A stretch of 64,000 bases of DNA from Uranotaenia lowii. Its lineage: Eukaryota; Arthropoda; Insecta; Diptera; Culicidae. Position 1 is the stretch's first letter, and each line of letters starts with the position of its first letter. The stretch is from positions 62,323,746-62,387,745 of the forward strand of contig NC_073691.1 of the NCBI RefSeq assembly GCF_029784155.1, read 5' to 3'. A program made the position numbers and the translations under genes. Of the stretch, positions 10,609 through 21,300 are shown one piece after another. The notes beneath the pieces are model-generated. The model saw only the letters and a list, made by a program, of their open reading frames with translations, was not told where the DNA came from and did no database searches.

Positions 10609-12214
10609 CAGCGATGTCAACCTTCCAGATTTTGTCTGGATCTTCCAGACTTTTTGGACTTTTGCCAGACATTTTTTTAGGTTTCCAGACTTCCAGACTT
10701 TTGGCATTTCTTCCAGACAATTCCAGACTTTTGTGTTCGGACATAAATTGTTCTAAGATTCTATGAAAATTCAATTTCGTCATGGTGTAATATGGCAGGA
10801 AACGGGGTGGCCACCCATTCGGGAAATGCGGGAAAAAGACAGGATTTGGAATCCACCGGGAAAAAATGCAGGAAAAAGCCGGGAATTTCTGCCGAAAAGT
10901 CGGAAATTTTTGGCTCGGTGAAAGTCTTTTCAATGAAGTTTGAACGAAAAAGGCGAAACAAGTAAAAAATTATTCACAGTTGATCATCAATCTTTTTCCG
11001 ATTGGCTTCGACCGATTTCTACCAGGTCGAAATGGATCCTCCTACCGTGTTGGATCGGTTTTGACTAGTTTTAACTTGCTTCATTGAACAACGGGAATAA
11101 CCGTAACGAAATCGTTAATCCAGTATGCTCGTTATACTCACTCGAGAGATGTCGAGTCCTATTAAAACAAAAAAAAAAGGAAAACAATCTGTTATAGAAA
11201 CTATTGCAAATCGGAAGCGAGAGGCGGCCGAGGAGGCGAAACAATTGAAGCTTCAACGGCCTAATACCGAATATTGACCTTTTAAACTATTCGGCCAAAC
11301 GAATATTCGGTCGAATACTCCAGAGAGTTTTTAATTATAAAACCAAGAGCGATTATTTCATTTTCCTTACATTTGTTCCATTGTAATACCCCTCAGGTTT
11401 TGAATCGATCATTTCCAATCAGATAATATTACCATATGATGTATTACGAGGTCTTTTTCAGGTAGGGGTTTCTCTGATATTCAAAATGTCTCAAAGAATT
11501 GAAAGGACATCAGATGACTTGTCGCTGCTAGGGCGTTGGTTACCAAAGATATTTGGATCCTGTGAAATCTGGAACAAAACATGTCAAAGCAGGTGCTAAG
11601 CAAGTTGAAATTGCTTATTTGATATCGAATTATATGAAGGTCGAATTTGAGCAAAATATCTTCAAAATAGTAGTTTCAAAGAACGATGATTTTTAACTTA
11701 AAAATACCATACTTTCCATCACACGTTTCTACATGGTCGGGCAATTCAGGACGATTTTTGAAAAAAATATAAAAACAAAGGCAAATCTTAGAAATCTATG
11801 TCTTTCAAAATCTAGGTGGTTTCAAAAATAAATATTCGGATTTTTGTTTTGTTTCCTGTTTTACAAAATCGGAAATTTCTTGTTAACATGCGGGAAAAGT
11901 CGGGAAAAAGGCGGGAAATCCAAAATGGATTTTGAGTGGCCACCCTGAGGAAATGATTATAAGAACCTATGAACTATGAATTCAATAAGGGTTCGAAACC
12001 TTGGCAAACGCTTTGAGGATGTACGTTAAATTGAGACTCAGACAGAGCACGTGACTGATATAGTGACAGAAAAATACTATTGTAACATTGAGATCTGGGG
12101 ACCAAAAAAAAAAGGTCGCCACCTTCAAAACTTAGGTGTCCAGACATTTGCAGAAATTTCCAGACATTTTTTAAAAATCTTCCAGACTTTTCTGAAAAAG
12201 AGTTGGCAACCCTG
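10609..12214. mobile_element. non-autonomous hAT element, 1606 bp
   Basis: Flanked by a perfect 8-bp target duplication CTGGCAAT (10601..10608 and 12215..12222), the hAT signature. The ends are imperfect inverted repeats: CAGCGATGTCAAC at the left and, reading inward from the right, CAGGGTTGCCAAC. Both subterminal regions are full of short TTCCAGACTTT-like repeats, likely transposase-binding sites. No transposase frame is present. It inserted after the retrotransposon, and carries another element inside (10805..11948). Confidence 0.9.
10805..11948. mobile_element. inner hAT-like element with GGGTGGCCACC ends
   Basis: Inverted ends GGGTGGCCACC (left) and GTGGCCACCCTG (right) are followed inward by repeated CGGGAAA motifs on both sides. 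Flanks AGGAAACG (10797..10804) and AGGAAATG (11949..11956) match at 7 of 8 positions, fitting an aged hAT duplication. No transposase frame is visible. It was inside the outer hAT element before or after that element moved into the LTR. Confidence 0.75.
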
Positions 12215-12385
12215 CTGGCAATATCAGGTCCCGTCACGTCAGCCAGCCAGTTCGTTCGTCGGTTGTGTGCCAGAACAGTCGCAAGCTTCTGCCAAGCTGC
12301 GAACGACAGAAGACACCTTGATCGGCCAAGCGGGAATTGAGATTGTCGGTTCTCCAGTAGACTCCGCAACGAGCCCCACAATACC

Positions 12386-12524
12386 CCACACTCCCCTACA
12401 TAATATTTGAACGGCCCAAAATCTTATTTCGATAAGGAGTGAGTGATCTTTAAAGTGTTACATAATTCTCATAGGGGATATTTTTAGCAGTAGGAACTTT
12501 TACACATTTTTTATGGAATTTTTT
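12386..12524. other. flank between LTR element and YqaJ gene
   Basis: About 140 bases without a feature; it probably holds the 3' untranslated region of the minus-strand YqaJ gene. No clean AATAAA was found on the minus strand here. Confidence 0.4.
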
Positions 12525-15500
12525 TTATTGGAAAATGAACTTTTCGCAGTATTCCTTGCAAAAAATGTGTTCATAGAACTTGTCAACTAGTTCCAGGATA
12601 TGAATAATGAAGGTTTGGTCAATATGAATTATTTGTCTGTGAATACCTTTTAAGGTATACACAATAAAGTGGCAAATTTGTGTATTCGTGACGTGTAGTT
12701 GTGTTTGGACCTGATAATAGTACTTATGATTTTCTTTCAAGATTCCATTTGAATCCAAAAATTCCGCGCTTTTTGGGTCCTGGTCGCGAATTTTGTAAGG
12801 ACATTTGATTTCTAGAATTGCCGTTCCACAAAAACTCACCCCGTCTGGCGATGCCGCTAAATAATGGCGAACTTTGTCGACATATATCCCGCATTTTCGG
12901 AAAGTGTTCTCTGGATACGACTTGATAAAATCATCATATGCCACTGCTTCTTTCGTTATCCCCCAGTCGATCGCAGGAATATGTCTCAAATTGTGTATAA
13001 CAAAATTCCGGTGGGCTGGCTTCGTGCTACACGGTGTAAAGTTCTTCAAACTGCTGTTCATTGCGTCTATGATAGGTTTAATGTTGGAGGCAGTTATTCG
13101 GCTTCGCCTTGTGTTGTGCCAAACTTTGTTAAGCGATTGCCCCCGTGTAGCGTGTTCAATTTCGAAAATGTTTTGTTCTGTAACAGAATTCAATTTGTCA
13201 ACAACAATCACATAAAACGATTTCTTACCATAACCGTGATCATTTGCAAAACCATGTAGGTTGCAGATTCTGCTTGAATGCACGGTTAAGAATAATCCAT
13301 CGTTGATAGATTGGTTGACAAATTGCTCTGTTACATTCACTTGACGATTTTCGATGGGCATCGGTAGTAATGGAGGTGTGAAATTCGGACGCAATTTCAA
13401 AATGTCGTCGATTTTTTTTCCTACAAGCGATATAGGGGCCGTTTTTGGTGGTTTGTGCCATGTTTGCAAGGCGTTGGTGCATCCTGAATCTTGTACCACG
13501 ATTCCTTCAATCGAAAAAATATATGAAAACATTAGTAGTAATAGCGAATATCGTTAATACGAATGCTACGAACAATATCTACACTGTCGGCCAAAAGTTT
13601 CGGAACCCCCCCTCGAAAAAATCAAAATTTCGATCGGCCATATTTCAGCCATCTTATTACATATTGGAATTATTTTGATCTCATTTAAGAGATCGTGAGC
13701 AAAACCTTCTTTGTATGTATTTGACAAAATGTTCATATTGAGTTTATATAACTTAAATTTATCTTAAAGATGGGACATTTTCCAAAAACCAAACTAAGAG
13801 TTCAAAAACGATCATCTCAGGGTGGGGTAGACCAAATTTCAAAATTCGAGTTGCATTCGAATCCTTTTTTCATACTTATTAAAATACTTTAGGCCGTTAT
13901 ACCATACTACGGGATGATCCCAAACTTTTGGACGATGACTTGAACTTTTTTTTTGTAAATTAAACAAATGTATTTTAATAAGTATGAAAAAAAAAGGATT
14001 CGAATGCATTTTGAAGTTTGTTCCACCCAACCCTGAGATGATCGGATTGGAATTTTAAGTTCGGTTTTTGGAAAAATGTCCCAACTTAAAGATAAATATT
14101 ATATAATAGTCATATAAACTTAATATTAACATTTTGTCAAATACATACACAAAGATGGTTTTGCTCACGATCTCTTGAATGAGATCAAAAGAATTCCGAT
14201 ATGTAATAAGATGGCTGAGATGATTGTATACCGATTGGCATAAAGTAATTTGGCATAAAGCCGTTTGGCATAAAAGTTGTTTGGCATAAAGTCGTTTGAC
14301 ATAATGGCCGTTTGGCATAATGATCGTTTGGCATAATGGCCGTTTGGCATAATGGCCGTTTGGCATAATGGCCGTTTGGCATAATGGCCGTTTGGCATAA
14401 TTGGCATAAAATGATGGATCAAAATTTCGAGGAAGCCTCATCACGCTTCGCGTTCGAACTAAAATGCAGTATGGTCCTTACGCTTCGCTTTGCGGACCGG
14501 GCTAGGGGATTGTCGCTAGCTTTGGGTAAACCTAGAAACGCGGGCCTTCCTAGGGCTTTGAATAAACCTAGAAAGACGTGGCCGTCCTAAAATGATGGAT
14601 CAAATTTTCGAGGAAGCCTCTTAACTTCACGCTTCGCGTTCGAACTAAAATGCAGTATGGTCCTTCCTTATAAATTTTTATATTTTTATGCCAAACGGCC
14701 ATTATGCCAAATGACCATTATGCCAAATGATTTTATGCCAAATGATTTTATGCCAAACGACATTATGCCAAATGACTTTAGGCCAAACGGCGTAGGACCG
14801 GCTGAGATATGGCCGATCTAAATTTTTGAGGGGGTGATCCCAAACTTTTGGCCGGCAGTGTATAACGTATCAATGTTTAGTTACCCATGGTAACAAACTC
14901 CTCAACACAACACAAAAGCGCCGCAATATGCTTGCAAGATTGAGATTGGCCCGCTGTACACCCGCAATATGCCTTGGTTATTCCTTTTATCTCGGTACAT
15001 AGCTCAAACCGTACGTCATACAGCAACCTAGTTTTCATTGCCGCGTAGCAGAATGCACGTATTTGCAAAGTTTTTGCTGTTAAGGATGATTTTACCTAGA
15101 ATTAACATTTTACCAATCAATATGCAGCTCTTGAGAAGTAAAAGCTCAAGCTTTAAAAAAATATAGAAAAAATGTATGGTGATTAGAATAACAAATTTCA
15201 TTTAGATGTTCGTGATTTCACGAAGTTTTATGAATTGAATACTTCGATTGATATGAATAGCGTTATTTTTTGGCAAGCTAATGTTTATATACCCAACGCC
15301 CTTATTCTGCGCCGCTCGTGAAGGTTGAGTGATACCAAACTCAAAAATCGTCATAAATTACCTCTGCGAAAGAAACGTTTCTCAGATAGCGATCCCTGAA
15401 TAAATTCCTTCCCTTGACATAACTATGCCTTGCATGCCGCTGCTCGAAATATTCGTATATTAACGACGGAGTAAACCACACTACATCAGTTTTCATTTGA

Positions 15501-15802
15501 TCCTTCAATTCTCGATAAGGAGGACAATCTACGAAAGGCGAGTTGTCCAGGGCTGACACCATTGGAGGTGTTACAATGAGGCTCGAGTTGAGATTATTTT
15601 TGGTATAACACTTTATCCTTAAATAAGACATAATTTAATGTTAAACATACTAGAATCATACGAAGCAAAACATAAGTAGTAACATGCTAAAAGCTTACCG
15701 TCTTATCAAATCCGTTTTGTTCCCTTTGTTGGAACATCCAATTTCGGTTGCTTTAGCACGAAGCTGTGGTAATGTTAAATCCTTCAACAGTGTGAAATCC
15801 AT
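12525..15802 (-). CDS. SAP-SWIM-YqaJ nuclease protein, four exons, 516 aa
   Basis: Four exons on the minus strand: 15699..15802, 15362..15617, 14885..15095, 12525..13504. All three introns have GT..AG ends and phases that match (2, 0, 1), giving 516 codons without a stop. Residues 1-35 form a SAP DNA-binding motif (LTLPQLRAKA...NKTDLIRR). A SWIM zinc finger uses Cys164, Cys166, Cys174 and His176. The C-terminal half is a YqaJ / lambda-exonuclease-type nuclease: RITAS at 326-330, Glu376, SPDG at 409-412 (Asp411), then Glu422 and Lys424 in EIKCP, and a YYQVQ segment at 453-457. The key acidic and Lys residues are kept, so it could be an active DNA exonuclease. SWIM plus YqaJ proteins are scattered in animal genomes, often linked to transposons (I recall ISL2EU); whether this one is transposon-borne or domesticated is open. 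Intron 3 holds two nested insertions. Confidence 0.85.
13582..14860. mobile_element. palindromic Tc1/mariner-type MITE in intron 3
   Basis: Flanked by TA (13580..13581 and 14861..14862). Ends are inverted repeats: CACTGTCGGCCAAAAGTTT at the left and CACTGCCGGCCAAAAGTTT read inward from the right. Without the foldback element inserted at 14222 it is about 690 bp and almost wholly palindromic: 13650..13760 pairs with 14110..14220, and 13810..13885 with 13975..14045. No coding frame. It lies completely between the donor at 14884 and acceptor at 13505 of the YqaJ gene, so it would be spliced out. Confidence 0.85.
14222..14799. mobile_element. foldback-like element with TTTGGCATAATGGCC arms
   Basis: A 9-bp target duplication GGCTGAGAT (14213..14221 and 14800..14808) flanks arms made of tandem TTTGGCATAATGGCC-like units, left at 14235..14410 and inverted at right 14687..14790. 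The outermost 24 bases of the two ends also match as inverted repeats. The centre holds a direct repeat of about 70 bp (14407..14480 and 14588..14662) around a GC-richer stretch. Tandem-repeat arms and a 9-bp duplication are the hallmarks of foldback elements. It inserted into the mariner MITE. Minus-strand frames through the arms only reflect the repeat. Confidence 0.85.
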
Positions 15803-16300
15803 TTTTTCGATAATCCTTGTACAAAATACTTCCAAAAGTTATAATCAATCAGACACGTGGATGTGATTTATAAGAAATGTTATAATGGATTGTGAATTTA
15901 ATTTGTTACTATAGTTACCTATAAATAACAACGGGTTACTCTGTTCATCTATATATTATATGCATAAAAACTAATTTCAAGATATAGCTGAGGAATCAAA
16001 TTATGCATAACCTCGCCCGAATACGAAAATATTGTAACATAACAGTTCCTGTAGTAGTTATAAAACGATTAGAAACAGTTTAAAAAAACGTTTAGAAAAT
16101 GACATCTGAAAACATAAAAACATTGCACGTATCTTGAATTCCAAACCGACGGTCTGTTGAATATGGCGTTAAGTTATGTTACTGTTTAAAACTATTAAAA
16201 CCTCTACATGGAGACACTCTTCCCGGAACAGTTAGGGTATGGTTTATAAAACGATTATGAATAACTTTTTTTAGGTTGTTGAACTGTTTCTGGAATAAAT
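15803..16300. other. 5' flank of the YqaJ gene
   Basis: AT-rich; would contain the promoter of the minus-strand YqaJ gene. No TATA box or initiator could be singled out. Several AAACGATTA-like strings near 16060 and 16245 hint at a decayed relative of the neighbouring TACGAT-rich element. Confidence 0.35.
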
Positions 16301-18343
16301 CCCAGCCAACAATTTGGTAGGTATTTCAAAAGATATACGTACATCTATGTTGACAATAATCATCGTATAACACGTTGGAAAAAAGCTTATACCTACCAAA
16401 AGTGGAGGCGATATACGTACATATTTTGATCATTTTACGATTTACGACTTCAACAGCATCATATAAGATCGTATTACGATGTTTGATAAGCTTTGGTACT
16501 TTATGTTGCGTTAATAATTTGTTGTACGTTACTTTAAACGAGTCGATTTACGATTCCGGGCGCTTTGACATTTAGAATCCCACTTTATACGATGTGTTTA
16601 GAGCCTTTTTACGATTTGAATCAATCCGACGATCGATTGGCGATTTAAGTCACCCTTCATGCGAGGTGTGTTGCAGTCTTATGCGATGCTCAGAGATTTG
16701 AACATCGATTGACAACTTAAGTCACACTTTATAGGAGGTGTGTTGTACACTTGTACGATATGAAGCAATTCGACATCGAATGAATGTTTAAGTGATACTT
16801 TAAGCGAGGTGTTATGAACTCCTATACGAATTGGCAATCTATCGCCGATTTAAGTCGCATTTTTTACGATATCAGTTGAATTCTTGTACGATGAAAATAA
16901 TTTTTACTCCTTATGTATCGTTTTATGTTTATCATTGTGATTGAAATACGATTGTTGAAAATAGGGTTAAAATTACTTGATGGACGTTCAGTGTACACAT
17001 AAAAATAATACCATCACATATTCAATACAAAGTTTCGTTTATTAAAAGACACACTATTTCACTTTCTTCTGGTGAAAGCACTTTTTCACTTTTCTTCTTT
17101 CGTGCACCAAACTTCTCTTGGCTCTATTAGCTATCATTCTTCCGGGGCATCCATTTCCTTTTGGCTCAAGTACTTCGCTTCTTTCTGTTGCAATAGTTGG
17201 CCATCGACTGGTATCTGATTGAGCCTGATGTCGCGCCAAAGTAATAGTATCCTATAAGTAAATAGTCATTAGTTTACAATATTCAGAGATGTTATTTTGA
17301 GAAATACTTACGTTTATGGTACCATTTTTCTCAAAGTATGTAAAAATAATGAATCTCAACCGATTGATGCAGATAGCTGAAAGTTTTTTTTATAAGTTTA
17401 TCCATCTCTCGAATTTAGCTAGCAACTCATACGCTTCGATGGAAATTGGTCTGAAGGAACAGCTGTCCAATGATAAGCCCCGTTTTCCGATTTTTCATCA
17501 TGAAAGCTGGAATGAAAACCCTGTTAATTTTCAAAGATTTTCTCGCGTAGATGTAATTCACTTACCTGACAATAATTATTGTTGTAATCAGTTGATTGCT
17601 TGTGTAGTATACAGTTCGGTTGATGATAAAAATGCAGTTTTGATGCACTTTCCGAGGCATGCTTCGCAAATTTTCGCATCATTCTCGCTCCGGTCTCCGT
17701 TCCTGAGTCGGGATTCCGATTGCCATCCTGGGATGAATCCTCCACCCGATTTCCATCCGTTCTGAAAAATGTGTACTGCAGTGCTCGTAAAGCTTTCGAT
17801 CCTTTTGCCAGGGACATATTCGAAGACCGAAACTAGCTTTTTCCTGCAATGATCACCACTTGAAAAAAAAAATCCGAAACTGAGCAAAACAAGTCGCCGC
17901 GTTGCGATGACGGTTACACGAAAAATTTTACTTACTCATTAATCATTTTTATTAATACGATACTGAATTGAAAAGAATCATCCCTTTATGCGATGATGGT
18001 TTTCAATACACAAAAGTGATAATGAACGATGTTTATGTGTGATTCTTTACGAATCTGTCTGTAGTCAATTATGATTTCGACACAAAAAAAATTTATATAT
18101 AGATTAAATGCTACGTAAGGAATCTTATACGATAAATTTGAGACGTCATTTGACATCGGTCGCACTAAATACGACTTTATCCAACATATCGTAACTAAGT
18201 CGTATTTCATTTGGTTTTAACATCTTATAAGATGAATATACGACATGGTCGAATGTTGAGTGTACATATTTACGATTTTGATTCGAACTGCATCCATATA
18301 CGACTTCGGCGATGATTTCTATTACGATTTCATGTTGGCTGGG
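16301..18343. mobile_element. 2-kb DNA element with CCCAGCCAACA inverted ends and TACGAT arrays
   Basis: Starts CCCAGCCAACA and ends TGTTGGCTGGG, an 11-bp perfect terminal inverted repeat. For several hundred bases inside each end, short strings such as TTACGATT, ATACGAC and their complements recur dozens of times in both orientations, as expected of subterminal transposase-binding sites. A decayed minus-strand gene occupies the centre. No clear target duplication is visible (AT on both sides at most). Related ends occur at 43533 and, with CCCAGACAACC, at 38990 and 42977. The superfamily could not be named. Confidence 0.7.
17054..17890 (-). pseudogene. decayed gene inside the CCCAGCCAACA element
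   Basis: On the minus strand, frames at 17588..17887 and 17524..17817 overlap in different phases, followed by a stretch broken by stops (17330..17470), a plausible donor (AAC then GTAAGT, about 17310), an acceptor (TTTACTTATAG, about 17255) and a last exon ending at 17054 that is rich in Lys and Arg. The last exon encodes a basic tail. I recognise no domain. The pattern of a central multi-exon gene between TACGAT-rich arms suggests the former transposase or accessory protein of the element, now broken by frameshifts. Confidence 0.4.
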
Positions 18344-21300
18344 ATATGTGCATACATTTTACGATGATTTATCAAACCGTTCATCGGACGTATTGGAAAC
18401 TGTTATAGCAATCGAAATGAAGATTATACGAACCGTTTGTACTAGGATTACTGCATATGGTGTTTAAGGTTAGTTACGGAACTCAAACCATTCATTACTG
18501 TTAGGGGACCTTTATGGAAGTAGTTCCTAAAACACTACCGATCTAAATTTTCCGCACATTTCCTTAAGCGGTATTAACAGAACGTTGAAAATTTTTGAAG
18601 AATTTAAAAAAGAAGGAAATTTCCAAAATTTGTTTTTATTCCGTTACTCAGTAAAAAGTTTGTACAAAATAAATATCTGTTCCGAACTTTTCTTTGAGGA
18701 TGGAGGAAAAATGAGCTTAAATCATTACACATCTAGCATGTGATACGTGGTGGAATCGACGGGAAACAGTTGAAAGATGATATTCCAGGCGGACGCGTAC
18801 AATAATACCTTCTAGAACTGTTTTCATATTTATTTTTCACGTTTTTTTTTCACAAAAATCATAAAAATCCTTAAGCTTGTACTCTTTAATGTTCCCTGAA
18901 GGAAAAAAGGGATTAATTTTTAATGCGCAGTTCGAAGTCTGTTTTGAACCATCGCAAGGAAGAGAAGGGGTACTCAATTTTATGTTTATAGCATAGAACC
19001 ATGTTTTGATCCACGGTCCAACCTAATTTTGAGTACCAAATCCGGAGCATGTTTAATGCCATATTTGTGCATGGTGGTTAAAATGTTTGTTTATTACGCA
19101 AAAATTCCGAAGCGTGTATGAAACGAAGAATAAAGCAAAACAAAAAACGGGTTGAAAGCAAAAGAGATGCCAATTTATTTCATTGAAACCCCTTTTAGAA
19201 TTTGAAAAATATTTTGTGAATTTAATATGAAAACCAGCCGGTCGATCAATATTAGTTGCTGCAACTAATCCTTACTCTCACTTTTTCATGAGTCGTTGAG
19301 ACATGTCCTAGGTATCTCAACAAAATCACACCGTTTTTAACTCGTTTTTAACATAATATTAACGCGCCAGAACCAAAGTTTACTTGTGAAGTCAGGTTTC
19401 CGAATTTACTTCTAAATATTTCAGTGATTTGCTGCCAGTTCACCAGTGACGTTTCTAGAAATTTGATTTCAAAGGACGATATTATAAGAAACCGTTCGAG
19501 CTTCGTTCCTTTAGGACATTAAATTTGATAAGTTATATTGTTTTGTTTTAGAAAACAGCCGTACGGGTATTTGGATTTTCAAAGTTATGTATTATCCATA
19601 AACTAACTAGAATTTTGTAAAATAATATTGGCGAAAAACATATTACATAATTGGTGCAAATTTGAAGCTTTTATCTGAGAAACTAGATATGATTTGCATG
19701 CATCGTAAGCGTAAATATAAAATAAATGACTGATCATCAATTCATTCCTTTTCTATTTAAGAGCAGCAAATATAGTTGTTCAAAATTGTTTAAAATACAT
19801 CCAAATCCCTCTGATCGAGAATACTCATAAGTACAACGGATTTGTCAAGTCATAGCTTGAAATAAGCGATTACGCTTTACTATAAACAGTAATAACAAAA
19901 AAAAAGCAATTCATAGATGCACTTTGTTCTTATATTAATGTGTTAAATTGAAAAAAAATTACGAAACACAAAAACATATCACAACTGGCAGCCCTGCTGG
20001 TACCAAGGAAAGAAAATCAAAACAAAAAATTTACTCTCTCACCGACAGTTTTACGCGATTTTAACAACTTTCACCACCTCGTTTGATACCAGCACCGGGT
20101 GCAAAAAATCCGGAAAATGTGCAGGAACCCTTGGAACTTTTCAAAAAGTGTGCCAGTATCGTCAAAAAAATTAAAAAAAGGTAACTCTCAATTTTTCCAT
20201 ACAAAATTTCATCGAAAGGAACCATTTTGATAAGCGCCATCCCTTAGTGGGAGTTGGAACTAGCTCTCAAAAAAACTCACCCCATTGTCAATCCTATAGA
20301 ATCTATAGATGTAGAGGAGTCCGTGGTCCGCCAAAACCGCTGCTTCAATCTTTGGGGGAGGGAGGTGGGTTTTTCCGAAAATTACGTTGCCATTGCTTTA
20401 TTGGTTAGTTCAGTCAATTTTCCGGACTTTGAAATTCTCTTCAATTTTTCGATGACAGAAAGAAAAAAGCGTCCTCTTCACTCGGCCACAGCCTACCAAG
20501 CCCCTTAAATTAAATTGAAACCTTTATAGCTACGGGATGCTGATAGTTTCGACGATAAACTACACTGCGGAAATCTGTTGCAGAAAATAAAAATCTAACA
20601 TTCGATTTGCTTGTGGCTTATCGAACAGACCATCAAATGTAGAAAACCTCTGAATGATTAGATATTAGACGCGATTGTGAACGTTGATGGCTAATTTGGT
20701 GAATTCAGTCGAAAATCAATAATTCTCATTACTGATCCTATCTAGGCTAGTTACATTCATTAATTAATTGCAGCTAAGTAGTTCTTTTAATAAGTGAAAA
20801 TTTCCCAGTACATTTTGAATATAAATCTTCAGAATAACTTTTATGACCACTCTAACCAATTGTGATTTTTTAAACATGAAGTCGTTTTTACTCCCTCAAT
20901 TTGATCACTTGAAAGCAAAGTGTTTGACAGACCTCTAATAATTGCAAACTTGCACATAATTCGGAAAGTACAACGACAAGTTCCGAAAATAATATCTTCC
21001 CTTGTATTGCGGAAATTGCACCTATTTAGACTCCTGTGCAAATAATTTCCACGCAGAAATATTTTCGCACTGACGCACACATAGACAACCCGTGTCAGTT
21101 TTTCAAATCAGCCGTTGCTCGTTTCTGATTTTCGAATCACATTTCCAAACGGCATAATCGTTATTGTTTTGGCGAAAATTATTATGAAATGCGAACCAAG
21201 GAGTTTAATAACGAAAATTGACCGATCAACAAATGAAAAGAAACGAACAGAAAACAGAATGCATCCTGTACATTCGGGTACAAGAATGTAAGTGGAACAA

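Larger units (their letters stand above)
7384..12380 (+). mobile_element. complete non-autonomous LTR retrotransposon
   Basis: Two 301-bp LTRs (7384..7684, and 10466..12380 once an insertion is removed) look identical by eye, begin TGTGGG and end CCCACA. The element is flanked by a 5-bp target duplication ATACC (7379..7383 and 12381..12385). A primer-binding site follows the 5' LTR and a purine tract precedes the 3' LTR. The internal region is only about 2.8 kb and contains no reverse transcriptase, integrase, protease or recognisable Gag. It is therefore a non-autonomous element (TRIM/LARD type) that must use proteins made elsewhere. The apparently identical LTRs mean it moved recently. The tRNA-Arg type primer suits some Gypsy and BEL/Pao lineages; with no coding region the superfamily cannot be fixed. 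Confidence 0.9.
10466..12380 (+). repeat. 3' LTR split by a hAT insertion
   Basis: LTR sequence runs 10466..10608, is interrupted by the hAT element (10609..12214), and resumes with the duplicated CTGGCAAT through 12380. Removing the element and one 8-bp duplicate leaves 301 bp, exactly the 5' LTR length. Confidence 0.92.

Noticed and set aside
12864..13259. Plus-strand frames of 113 and 131 codons
   Set aside because: They are antisense to the YqaJ exon at 12525..13504.
14235..14410. Regular spaced repeats that might look like a CRISPR array
   Set aside because: The units are contiguous, spacers are not unique, the array is mirrored at 14687..14790, and the context is a eukaryotic transposon.
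14055..14444. Minus-strand frames rich in MPNGHYAKR-type repeats
   Set aside because: They translate the tandem arms of the foldback element; all three frames show shifted versions of the same repeat.
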